From contig NZ_FOPH01000005.1 of NCBI RefSeq assembly GCF_900113415.1, forward strand, positions 124,001-188,000: DNA of 64,000 nt, read 5' to 3'. This document shows positions 16,831-25,480 of this stretch, piece by piece (within the stretch, counting starts at the first letter, position 1; each line of letters begins with the position of its first letter). The notes under the pieces are model-generated. The model was not told where the DNA came from. It ran no database searches and was given only the letters and a program-made list of their open reading frames with translations. This stretch comes from Oribacterium sp. WCC10. GTDB taxonomy: Bacteria > Bacillota > Clostridia > Lachnospirales > Lachnospiraceae. Both the position numbers and the translations under genes were made by a program.

Positions 16831-18033
16831 TTAATGTCCTTTTTTCCTAGTCAGCTTATACTCTTCTTCTGCAAGTTCTATCTGTTTCTGAATCTCCTCT
16901 GCAGACGGTAAATGTTCCTGGATTTCTTTAACCTTGATATTGTCATATGTTGCAACACCCATTGGCGTGGTTATTCCTTCGAACGCCATCTGTACTTCAG
17001 TTTTGTCCATATCTTTGCAAATCAAAAGTCCTATGGAAGGATTATCGCCTTCTCTCCGTATCAGCTCATTCACAGCATTTACATAAAAATTTAATTTTCC
17101 GGCAAATTCAGGTTCAAATGGCTTTACTTTAAGTTCGATTACCACATAACAACGCAAATAAATATGATAAAACAACAAATCTATTTTTCTTGTCTTTCCA
17201 GCAATGACCATTTCCTTTTGCCGACCAACAAAGGCCCATCCAGCGCCAAGTTCCAGCAAAAATCTTGTCATACGCTGCTCAATGGCATCTTCTAATTCGG
17301 TTTCATCATATTCTTCAGGTAGAGCAATAAATCCAAGGTCATACTTTTCCTTTAGAAGCTCCTTAGCAAGTTTTCCCTGTGGTACCGGAAGTTTTTCATC
17401 GAAGTTCGTAATAGCTCCACCCATACTGTGAAACATATCAGCCCTAATGCTGTTATCCAATGCATTACGACTCAACCCTTCCTCAACTGTCCTTTTTATG
17501 TAAAAAAGTGCTTCTTCAATTGTTTTGCATTTCTGAATGATAAGAACATGATGCATCCATGGGACATAGGAAAAAATTTCTGGAAAATACATTTCTGAAG
17601 CAGGTTGCTTCAGTGTTGGTTCTTGAATTACTGAAGCAACTTGCTTCAGTGTTTTTTCTTTAACAATGATACTGTCTTCTAAGTCCTTGATGAGTTCAGA
17701 GGTCTCACTTTTTAATGCATAAAATGAATACCACTGTTTCATGAACCAAAGGTTTCTGGCAGAAAACCCCCTTGCATTTGGAAATGCATTCTGTAAGTCA
17801 AGACTTATTTGCTCAACAATGCCATTTCCCCATTTTTCCTCCGGATGCATTGCAACCAAATCTCGCCCTAACTGCCAATTAAACAATAATTGTTCAGAAT
17901 TGACCTTCATTGCCGCCTTGATTTGCGAATTCTTGAAACGTTGTTTGATATCACACATCCAAGAAATGTAATCATCATCCAACAGCACATCATGAGAATG
18001 TACTATAAAAGGTTTATTTGTAAATTCAGCCAT
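16831..18033 (-). CDS. DUF1016 / YhcG-type PD-(D/E)XK nuclease in the BREX operon
   Basis: 400 residues. The DUF1016 N-terminal domain is seen in IKAAMKVNSEQLLFNWQLG and ARGFSARNLWFMKQWY. The C-terminal nuclease core is at residues 278-300: RKIDLLFYH then YVVIELKVK. A central linker contains a repeated KQVAS / KQPAS unit encoded by two copies of a GAAGCAACTTGCTTC palindrome (17597-17655). The ATG follows a strong GGAGGTGCC. YhcG-type nucleases are frequent partners of restriction and BREX loci. Here it lies directly upstream of pglZ, separating it from pglX, which suggests an accessory effector. Confidence 0.85.
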   Translation of the reverse strand: MAEFTNKPFIVHSHDVLLDDDYISWMCDIKQRFKNSQIKAAMKVNSEQLLFNWQLGRDLVAMHPEEKWGNGIVEQISLDLQNAFPNARGFSARNLWFMKQWYSFYALKSETSELIKDLEDSIIVKEKTLKQVASVIQEPTLKQPASEMYFPEIFSYVPWMHHVLIIQKCKTIEEALFYIKRTVEEGLSRNALDNSIRADMFHSMGGAITNFDEKLPVPQGKLAKELLKEKYDLGFIALPEEYDETELEDAIEQRMTRFLLELGAGWAFVGRQKEMVIAGKTRKIDLLFYHIYLRCYVVIELKVKPFEPEFAGKLNFYVNAVNELIRREGDNPSIGLLICKDMDKTEVQMAFEGITTPMGVATYDNIKVKEIQEHLPSAEEIQKQIELAEEEYKLTRKKGH

Positions 18034-18070
18034 CAGAATGGCACCTCCTGCTTATTGAATAAGCCATGTT

Positions 18071-18163
18071 TTATGCGTTAAGCATTTTAATCAAATTTTC
18101 GAGATTTGCTCTCTTATCAGGATTCTCATCCATCATTTCCATCAGAATAAGATAGCATAAATC
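18071..18163 (-). other. 30-codon protein-like extension beyond the nuclease TAG
   Basis: After the TAG of the exported nuclease gene (18164-18166) the same frame stays open for 30 codons to TAA at 18071-18073. It encodes a plausible amphipathic segment (LCYLILMEMMDENPDKRANL and on). It may be the true C-terminus of the nuclease if TAG is read, or a remnant of a lost gene. The next ribosome site lies after it. Confidence 0.4.
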
Positions 18164-19609
18164 CTACTTGAAAACCGATTTGAAAAACTCTTCATTTCTA
18201 AGCAACATAGGAACATACAGTTTTAATGTTTTATAATACTGATATTCATAATTCTTCATTTTTAAATACTGACTAGCGGAGTTATCTCCATTGGTCCCTA
18301 TTGACCTTGTTTCATATGCTATAGTATTAATATCTCCCATCATTGTATTATAAATACCTGAATTCTTTTGATCATCAAACAGCACTGCTAGGTGTTTATT
18401 CACTTCGTAAATCAAGTCCGGATTACTTTCACTTGAATTATTAACTACAAAAGGAATACCAACTTCAGAATCATGAATCATATCTGCAAGTTCATTTTCA
18501 CCTGATGCATAATTAATATTTATTCCAGGCTGAACATTATAAAAATATACATTGAAGCAAATACCATTTCCTGCATCTTCGATGGAAAATGCTTCAATCT
18601 GAACGCCTGATACAACTTTATTATCACCATCAAATATAGGTGTTGCTCGATAAAGAACATGATTTCCTGTGCTTTTAATATACTTAGCAACGTCATCTTC
18701 AAATGGCTTCATTCCCTGATTATTCATATAGTTTGTTCCTGTGACAAGATTTGTTTCTTGCTCTTCACCGCCTAATGAATGAGCCAAAAGATGACATCTA
18801 TAATAAACATATGCAGGTTGAGAGTTTACAATGCCGTCATAATTATCTTTATTCAAATTGAAACCTGATGGTCTTAATTTGACCATGTTTTTTCTTTCAC
18901 CAACGTTTGAAATTGTATCCGCTCCTATGCAAGCAAACACAACACCAGCTCTGCCAAATTTATCCAGCGAACTATAGTTAATAAATGTAGCCTTTGTATT
19001 CTTCTGATCTATCGTAAAGTTTGGTTTATTGTTATTCAATTCTATATACGGTTGACCACAATAAGCCGAAACTGATTTTCCTTTTACCTGTGTTTCTGTA
19101 TCCTCAGGATCATCAGCTAAATAATCTGCCAAAATGTGTGAGTAATATAATAACGCAGCAAAACTATTACATTTTCCGGTTTCACTCCCAAACCAGTTGT
19201 TAAATAGTCCGAAGTCAAAAACTTTGTTGACAGCATTCTGTAATAATCTTTTTCTGTTTTTACGAGCCTTTTTATTCGTCAGATATTCAGAATCCCATGC
19301 TATGTGTGAACAATCAATCAATTCACCGTTTTTTATGTTTATATCGCTTATAGAAGGAACACTATCTACTTTTTTTAATTTCAACTGATCAACTTTATTC
19401 TGACCTTGATTATCAGCCTGTTCGCAGCACAAATACATTGCATCCAATAACAATTTTACATTTTCATCAGAGGAATACCTTAGTGCATCATCTCCAAAAA
19501 GAATTTCTCTGACACGTATGTTGCTTTGATTTTCGTCACATGCATATGCTGTAATTATATTAGTAAATAGTAATATAACTGCTACAACTACTGTAAAATA
19601 GCGTTTCAT
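18164..19609 (-). CDS. Secreted EndA-type DNA/RNA non-specific endonuclease in the BREX operon
   Basis: 481 residues with a clear signal peptide (VVVAVILLFTNIITAYA, then CDE). The central part matches EndA / streptococcal DNase nucleases: LDKFGRAGVVFACIGADT, MVKLRPSGFN, then YRCHLLAHSLGG near residue 268 (the beta-beta-alpha metal motif, with His as general base), LVTGTNYMNNQGM, PFEDDVAKYIKSTGNHVLYR and GICFNVYFYNVQPGI. About 110 unrecognised residues follow. It should act outside the membrane on DNA or RNA. The ATG overlaps the upstream lipoprotein end (AGGAAATGATAGATG), so the two are co-translated. The gene ends in TAG with an open frame beyond. A secreted nuclease inside a BREX operon is unusual. 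Confidence 0.85.
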   Translation of the reverse strand: MKRYFTVVVAVILLFTNIITAYACDENQSNIRVREILFGDDALRYSSDENVKLLLDAMYLCCEQADNQGQNKVDQLKLKKVDSVPSISDINIKNGELIDCSHIAWDSEYLTNKKARKNRKRLLQNAVNKVFDFGLFNNWFGSETGKCNSFAALLYYSHILADYLADDPEDTETQVKGKSVSAYCGQPYIELNNNKPNFTIDQKNTKATFINYSSLDKFGRAGVVFACIGADTISNVGERKNMVKLRPSGFNLNKDNYDGIVNSQPAYVYYRCHLLAHSLGGEEQETNLVTGTNYMNNQGMKPFEDDVAKYIKSTGNHVLYRATPIFDGDNKVVSGVQIEAFSIEDAGNGICFNVYFYNVQPGININYASGENELADMIHDSEVGIPFVVNNSSESNPDLIYEVNKHLAVLFDDQKNSGIYNTMMGDINTIAYETRSIGTNGDNSASQYLKMKNYEYQYYKTLKLYVPMLLRNEEFFKSVFK

Positions 19610-19612
19610 CTA

Positions 19613-21721
19613 TCATTTCCTTTCAAAATCAGTCCAATCGATTATGAATGCTATTTTGGTAGGAATTACTTCATATGAAAAATTGATAGCATCATTAGGT
19701 GAATCCACGACAGGAACTACTGTAATCTTTATCTTCTCACCAACCTGATATTTATGATCTTTTCCTTTTTTACTGGTCAAAGTGACAATATAATCTGAAT
19801 AATTGGAATTCTTTGGTCTTTCAACCTCAGATATCTCCCAATCATCAAGTGTTTCATTTGTCGCGCCACCGGTTATTGTCGCCGTTACCTTTGATCTATC
19901 AGAAATACAGGTAACCGGAATAGTCATCTCCTTTCCATCAAATGAAATATTTATATCCTTTTCGTTTATAGCTTTAACATCGCCGCTGATTCTAAACTTA
20001 TTGTCAAGCGTTTTTGTAAGGAAAAGATCCTCGTTATTCTCATGTAGTAAACCATTAATTTTATTCTTTTCCTTTGCATCAATACCCAGTTTATCGGCAA
20101 TTGCAAATAATAAATCGCAATTTAAATACAAAGCTTCGCTAACAGGCGGAACAGCCACCTTTCGCTCGTCTTTAATTAAGGTATTATATTGTTTTACTTC
20201 CTCTTTTTCTCTCTTCGTAGCATCCTTTTTTGCTTCTGCTTTAACTATCGGAGCCAAATATGTAGCATTAAGAGTCCTCTGCTCATCTACCAGTGTATTA
20301 ACATTGTAGTAAACAATATCATAAGCCTTCTTTAAATCAGCCTTCTCTTTGCTTTGTGCATAAACATCCAAATAAATCTGAGCAACAAAATATCTTAAAG
20401 CCCAATCTTCATCTTTTGTGTTATCCACTATTGCTTTGCAATATTTTCTGGCTGTATCGATGTAATCCTTTTTAGTCTTCGTTTCTTTTGCCGCGATAAT
20501 AACCATCGGAAGTGCTTCTGCGTAATCATTGTCTTTTCTTGTTATCTTCGCAGAAATTTCTTCATACTTAGCAATGGCTTTCAAACAGCTCTGATAATCT
20601 TCAGACTTATAGTAATCTTTAACTAACTCTAACCAATATGGGCCGAACTTCTGATATGTCTTCTCATTAGCCTTAAGCCAGTCTATTTTCGAAACCAAGT
20701 TTGTTTTATTAGACCAATCCACAAATGATTTAACGTCTGTATCCCTTACAACATATTCATCAGGAAGATCGTAATCTCTTACCATGTTACACATATAGTC
20801 AAATTGTGCAGTTGTGCTGTTTTGCAGTATCGCAGTCTCCGTATCATCAAGTTCCCATCCTTCTTTAATAAATTGGAGTTCAGCCTGATTCTGAGCTGCT
20901 TTATAACTTGTTGCTGAATCAACTGCCATATAAACAACAGAAGCAGCTGCCTTCAAAAGACTTCCTGATTGCACAGCACTTAAAAGACCCATAGGATTAG
21001 GTATAGCCTGCCTAAGTGCCTGAGCCTGATTCTGTTCATATATGAACTGTAATCTTTTTCTTTTAACATCAACCATTCTGTACTGATCTATTATTCCAAC
21101 TAGTTGCTTTATTTGAGCCTGTGTCTTTGTATCAACAGCTTTTAAGTTTGTATCGTTATATAAAGAAGTCCTGGCTGATTCTAAGAATAACTGATTACCT
21201 TTTGAGGCATTTATTTCCTGTGTAAGAACTGTCATATAATTCAGCATATTAATTGAAGTCAGCTGGGTAGGAGTTAACGCATTATCTGCTTCCTGTTGAG
21301 CCTTAAGTCTTTGCGCCTCTTCAGCTTCTTCAGCTTTTTTCCGTTCTTCCTCAGCCTTTTTAGCTTCAGCTTCGGCTTTAAGTCTATCTTCTTCAGCCTT
21401 TTTAGCTTCAGCTTCGGCTTTTAGACGTTCCCCTTCGACTTTTGCTTGTTCTTCAGCTTTTTTAGCTTCTTCCTCGGCTTTTCTAGCCTCCTCAGCAACC
21501 TTTTTAGCTTCTTCTTCAGCTTTCTTAGCTTCCTCCTCTGCCTTTCGTGCTGCTTCAAGATCTACACTGGTCTCTTCTGTATTTGTTTCTGAACTTGTTT
21601 CCTCTATAGTTTCAACCGGTGCACTAGTTTTGGTACTATTTCCACATCCACTAATACTTGAACATAAAATACCTGTTGAAAGAATTACTGCTAAGCCTCT
21701 ATAGCCTAAATGCTTACTCAT
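19613..21721 (-). CDS. Lipoprotein with long charged coiled coil and TPR-like region, in the BREX operon
   Basis: 702 residues from ATG 21721 (AAAAGGAG upstream). A signal sequence ends in a lipobox (SSISGC, Cys26). An Asp/Glu/Thr linker follows, then about 100 residues of KKAEEEAKK repeats, certainly a coiled coil or single helix, reflected as a DNA repeat near 21340-21545. The middle (about residues 290-510) is helical with DYYKSEDYQSCLKAIAKYEE-type TPR-like units. The C-terminus is beta-rich (DDWEISEVERPKNSNYSDYI and on). It would be anchored on the outer face of the membrane. The gene lies 46 bp after pglX and is translationally coupled to the secreted nuclease, so the two may work together as a tether and its enzyme. 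No known family recognised. Confidence 0.8.
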   Translation of the reverse strand: MSKHLGYRGLAVILSTGILCSSISGCGNSTKTSAPVETIEETSSETNTEETSVDLEAARKAEEEAKKAEEEAKKVAEEARKAEEEAKKAEEQAKVEGERLKAEAEAKKAEEDRLKAEAEAKKAEEERKKAEEAEEAQRLKAQQEADNALTPTQLTSINMLNYMTVLTQEINASKGNQLFLESARTSLYNDTNLKAVDTKTQAQIKQLVGIIDQYRMVDVKRKRLQFIYEQNQAQALRQAIPNPMGLLSAVQSGSLLKAAASVVYMAVDSATSYKAAQNQAELQFIKEGWELDDTETAILQNSTTAQFDYMCNMVRDYDLPDEYVVRDTDVKSFVDWSNKTNLVSKIDWLKANEKTYQKFGPYWLELVKDYYKSEDYQSCLKAIAKYEEISAKITRKDNDYAEALPMVIIAAKETKTKKDYIDTARKYCKAIVDNTKDEDWALRYFVAQIYLDVYAQSKEKADLKKAYDIVYYNVNTLVDEQRTLNATYLAPIVKAEAKKDATKREKEEVKQYNTLIKDERKVAVPPVSEALYLNCDLLFAIADKLGIDAKEKNKINGLLHENNEDLFLTKTLDNKFRISGDVKAINEKDINISFDGKEMTIPVTCISDRSKVTATITGGATNETLDDWEISEVERPKNSNYSDYIVTLTSKKGKDHKYQVGEKIKITVVPVVDSPNDAINFSYEVIPTKIAFIIDWTDFERK

Positions 21722-21767
21722 ACTACAAATTCTCCTTTTCAAGCTTTGAACTACATAACAAACAATT

Positions 21768-24700
21768 CTACTTCTTGAAAGCCCTAAACTTCTCCGCATC
21801 CATCATGATCGCCTTACTATCAGCAAGCACCTCATAGAACTTACCGTCACTACCAAGCTGAACCTTTCTGTAGTTGTACTTCACGCCATCATCGAGATCC
21901 AGTTCTGTTCTGGCTAATGCCAAATGACCGATCTTCTCATCATACTCCCGGCACTCTTTAAGCTGCTTCTGAAGCTTTTCCTTTCGCTTTGTTGCAGCCC
22001 CCACTTCACGGCTGTTGGTGCTGTGGTCTATCATGTCCTGCATACGTCCAATCTCCGACTCATAAACACGCTGCATCCTGTGAAGATAATCAACTCTCAG
22101 GTTTCCGATGGTATCAGCATTATATCTATGGAGATAGATCAACGCCTTAAATCCGTTCTGTTTACCACTGTCAAAGAGCCAGTAGATTGGTCTCTTTCCG
22201 GATCCTGTCACAGAATAGGTCTGACAATGATCCTTGAAGAAGTCATTCAGGAAATAATTTCTGATGATCTCTCTTGAAGAATTGCCCTTATTTCCAAGTG
22301 CCTTGGCTATGAAATCAAGATTCTGTTCCAATGTCTCAGCACCATATACCTTCTTTAACCATGCAATGAGAAGACCTACGATGTCATCTTCAAGATACTC
22401 CTCATCGGTGATAGGAAGAATATTGTCAGCATCTGGAATAAATGTCGAATACTTACTTGCATCCCATTCACCACCGGCATAAGCAAGTCCTTCAACATCT
22501 AATGAATAACGTCCGAACATACAACCAACAGCATAGGAAATCAGGCTCTTAATGTCTCTCTGAAGATCTGCCTTGCGAACGGTTATATCCTTGTCATCAA
22601 CATCAGGCCTAAGCTCATCCTGCAGTCCATAGATGTTAATAAAGATGCGATTCAGTTCTTCTTCATTCTCCTTGAGTTTTTTAAAACGTTCGTTACATTC
22701 TCCCTGCCATAGCATGAAGCAAAGTTCAAGGGGACAACTTACTTTCGTATGCCATCCGTAGTAATATTGCATAGAAGCAGCAATTGATGTGGCATCCCAT
22801 AGTTCCTTCGACAATCTAACAAGAGGGTGTTCTTCATAATCCCATGACGTTTCAAATGAATTCCAATCATTTCTTGAATACTCTATGCAGTTCTCTATGG
22901 TGTAATTGCAATTCATTTCTGTTGATATCACCGGTAGTTTTAATATAGCCCCTTCGGAATAGTCTAATGTGGGTGCTATAATTTTCAAATAATACATGCA
23001 TACATTAGAGTTCAAAAAAGCAAATATAGGCATTGTATCCTTTTTGTTTTTAATAAAGCACATAGATCCCTTTGATTCAAACATCATATTTTCATCGCTG
23101 AATCTAAAAGAAACTGGTCCAGAGGAAATAGTTGACCACGATAAGCCCTCTCGAAAGTTAAAAGCAATATTCTGTGGTCTAGAAAGAAGCCTTCCATTCT
23201 CGTCCTTATATCCTTTTAGTTTCGAACCATCATTCTCCCAATCCACTACATACGACTTATTTCCATACCATTTTCTATAGTCTCCACCCTTATTACATGG
23301 ATACCATTTTTTTCCATTTTCTTTTTTGAGAGCTGTTTTATTCTTGCCCACCTCGAACCACAATTTCAAAAACAAGTCATTATTTCCCGTCTTGAATCCC
23401 TGTTTAGTTTCTGCATAAAAATCAATTCTTTTTCCCTTAAAAGCTTCAAGTGCAAATCGAGGCACCCAATATCCCACTGGTTTTCCTGGGATATTTTCAA
23501 AAGTAGAACTATCCGCTTCAAAATAAAACCCACAGTCATGATTCCTAATAGCTTCAAGCGCTTTTATTCTCTGAACCTCCATTCCTCCAATATAATCTGT
23601 CAGTCTGATATAGCATCCATTTTTATTTATATTTCTATTTCTAACAACAAAAGTACATATAGGAACTGTTGCTTCCTCAAAAGCTGAATACTCAAACTGT
23701 ATTAGCGTTTGAATGGTATGCCCATGATATAAATATTCACGAAGTTTTTCATAACTCTGAATGAACATCCAAACATACGGAGAGAGGAATCCAGAAAAAC
23801 CATCTTTTTTACATAGCGATGTACATTTGATAATAAACGTTGAAAACAAATCAGATTTATAATCAAAGTAATTGGTTTTTAGATACTCTGCCATATTTGT
23901 ATTCATACCCTTAAAACCCATATAAGGCGGGTTAGTCGTGCACACCTCATATTTTCGTGCCATAGTCTCACCAATATTAGTCAACTCTCGAATCTTCTCC
24001 TGAGTCTCATCGATGCCCATGACATCAAAGGTCATCTGACCATTAACATCTATATTATCTGCAAATCTTCTTAGTAGGTTCCAGTCATAGTTTTCAACAT
24101 TAATAATAGAACCATATTCCTTGGCATCCTTGAAAGTATCAAGTAAGCCCTGGACCTGATTTATGGCTTCTTTTTTTTCTTCGTCACTAAGACCAGCTCC
24201 GAAGTATGTGAGCTGATCTCTGTTTATACCGTTAGATTCCTGAATTGAATATACATGGCAGGCTGCATTCGCAAGCTGATTCCAGCGGATATACTGACGA
24301 GCCTTCATCATTACCGCAAAGTACGCCATCTGATAGGCTCTGTCATCGATATCAAGTCCATAGAGATTATGTTCAAGGATACTCTTCGCTGCATCTCTTT
24401 TGCTGTATCCTGCAGATTCATAAATCTGCATAAATACTTCGAATGCATAGACCAGGATATGGCCACTTCCCATACATGGATCTATGAAATGAATGTCTTC
24501 CGGATTCAGCTTTGCATATTCACTATGTATTTCAGCAAGTTTCTCCTTTACCTCCGGCTCCTGCTCCGCTTCTTCAAGATAATATTTCCAGTTTTTCTTG
24601 AGACTATCGTTTGGATGCCCCTCCACCCACATACGACCGAGACTGTTCTCCACCATATAACGGACAATCCAGTCCGGAGTAAAAAGCTGGGTAACTGCAG

Positions 24701-25466
24701 GAATCTCTTCCTTTGTGATCTTTGTCTTTTTTGCAAATGCTTCATTCTTTGGCTCAGTATTGTAGTATTGATAAAGCCATCCTATGATCTCGACCTGTCC
24801 GCCCTGCTCTATGTTGAAGTCTTCCTCAGGGATATCGTTCACCAAATGATAGACTACCCCTTCCTTATCTATGGCAGATACATTGAGCAGTACCTCTGTA
24901 TAATCAGAAGTCTTTTCGAAAAGAGCCGGAAGAACTTCATTCAAAGCATTGCACTGCTTGATGAAGAGCATCCTGAAGCATTCATCGAGCTTATTGTCAT
25001 TTTTGAAGCTTACTATCTTCTCTTTCTCTTCTTCCGACAGAGGTAGTTCTGCGTCAAAAGGATTGGTGACGAGGTCAGGTTCCATCTTTCCGCTTTCAGA
25101 AGAAAGTACCCTGATATGTGAAGGAAGATAGTCGTTGACCTCCATGAAACGAACCGCTATAAGTCTGTTGAACCAAGTGTAGGCAACCCCTTCAACGACA
25201 TACTTGTATGCAGTGGCATAGTCTGTCTCTTCTGCCTTCTTGGTTATTACCTTGGCAAGGCTTTCCCTCTGCTTTATTTCTTCACCTGAAATGGCATAGG
25301 GTTCTGCAGTTCCGATATCAAAGAACTGAGTCTCCCTTGTAGACTGTGGGAGAGGACTCTTTATCCCATCCATTGTTACTCCCATAAGTCCTGCCTTGTA
25401 CTGTATGTCTGCAATCAGCTTGTTTCTTGCCCAAATCGCGAAGTTTTTTATAGCGGTTTTATTCAT
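21768..25466 (-). CDS. pglX: BREX adenine-specific DNA methyltransferase PglX
   Basis: 1232 residues, normal for type 1 BREX PglX. The SAM-binding motif IDPCMGSGHILVYAF is near residue 330 and the catalytic NPPYMGFKG near residue 513. Downstream target-recognition and helical regions complete the family layout. PglX N6-methylates adenine in a non-palindromic hexamer-type site, marking host DNA, and is needed for restriction. The start is ATG 25466 after GGAG. It ends in TAG, the only clear TAG stop among the larger genes here; reading past it would run into the ribosome site of the lipoprotein gene, so this TAG is probably a real stop. Confidence 0.93.
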   Translation of the reverse strand: MNKTAIKNFAIWARNKLIADIQYKAGLMGVTMDGIKSPLPQSTRETQFFDIGTAEPYAISGEEIKQRESLAKVITKKAEETDYATAYKYVVEGVAYTWFNRLIAVRFMEVNDYLPSHIRVLSSESGKMEPDLVTNPFDAELPLSEEEKEKIVSFKNDNKLDECFRMLFIKQCNALNEVLPALFEKTSDYTEVLLNVSAIDKEGVVYHLVNDIPEEDFNIEQGGQVEIIGWLYQYYNTEPKNEAFAKKTKITKEEIPAVTQLFTPDWIVRYMVENSLGRMWVEGHPNDSLKKNWKYYLEEAEQEPEVKEKLAEIHSEYAKLNPEDIHFIDPCMGSGHILVYAFEVFMQIYESAGYSKRDAAKSILEHNLYGLDIDDRAYQMAYFAVMMKARQYIRWNQLANAACHVYSIQESNGINRDQLTYFGAGLSDEEKKEAINQVQGLLDTFKDAKEYGSIINVENYDWNLLRRFADNIDVNGQMTFDVMGIDETQEKIRELTNIGETMARKYEVCTTNPPYMGFKGMNTNMAEYLKTNYFDYKSDLFSTFIIKCTSLCKKDGFSGFLSPYVWMFIQSYEKLREYLYHGHTIQTLIQFEYSAFEEATVPICTFVVRNRNINKNGCYIRLTDYIGGMEVQRIKALEAIRNHDCGFYFEADSSTFENIPGKPVGYWVPRFALEAFKGKRIDFYAETKQGFKTGNNDLFLKLWFEVGKNKTALKKENGKKWYPCNKGGDYRKWYGNKSYVVDWENDGSKLKGYKDENGRLLSRPQNIAFNFREGLSWSTISSGPVSFRFSDENMMFESKGSMCFIKNKKDTMPIFAFLNSNVCMYYLKIIAPTLDYSEGAILKLPVISTEMNCNYTIENCIEYSRNDWNSFETSWDYEEHPLVRLSKELWDATSIAASMQYYYGWHTKVSCPLELCFMLWQGECNERFKKLKENEEELNRIFINIYGLQDELRPDVDDKDITVRKADLQRDIKSLISYAVGCMFGRYSLDVEGLAYAGGEWDASKYSTFIPDADNILPITDEEYLEDDIVGLLIAWLKKVYGAETLEQNLDFIAKALGNKGNSSREIIRNYFLNDFFKDHCQTYSVTGSGKRPIYWLFDSGKQNGFKALIYLHRYNADTIGNLRVDYLHRMQRVYESEIGRMQDMIDHSTNSREVGAATKRKEKLQKQLKECREYDEKIGHLALARTELDLDDGVKYNYRKVQLGSDGKFYEVLADSKAIMMDAEKFRAFKK

Positions 25467-25480
25467 CAATTACTCCAATC

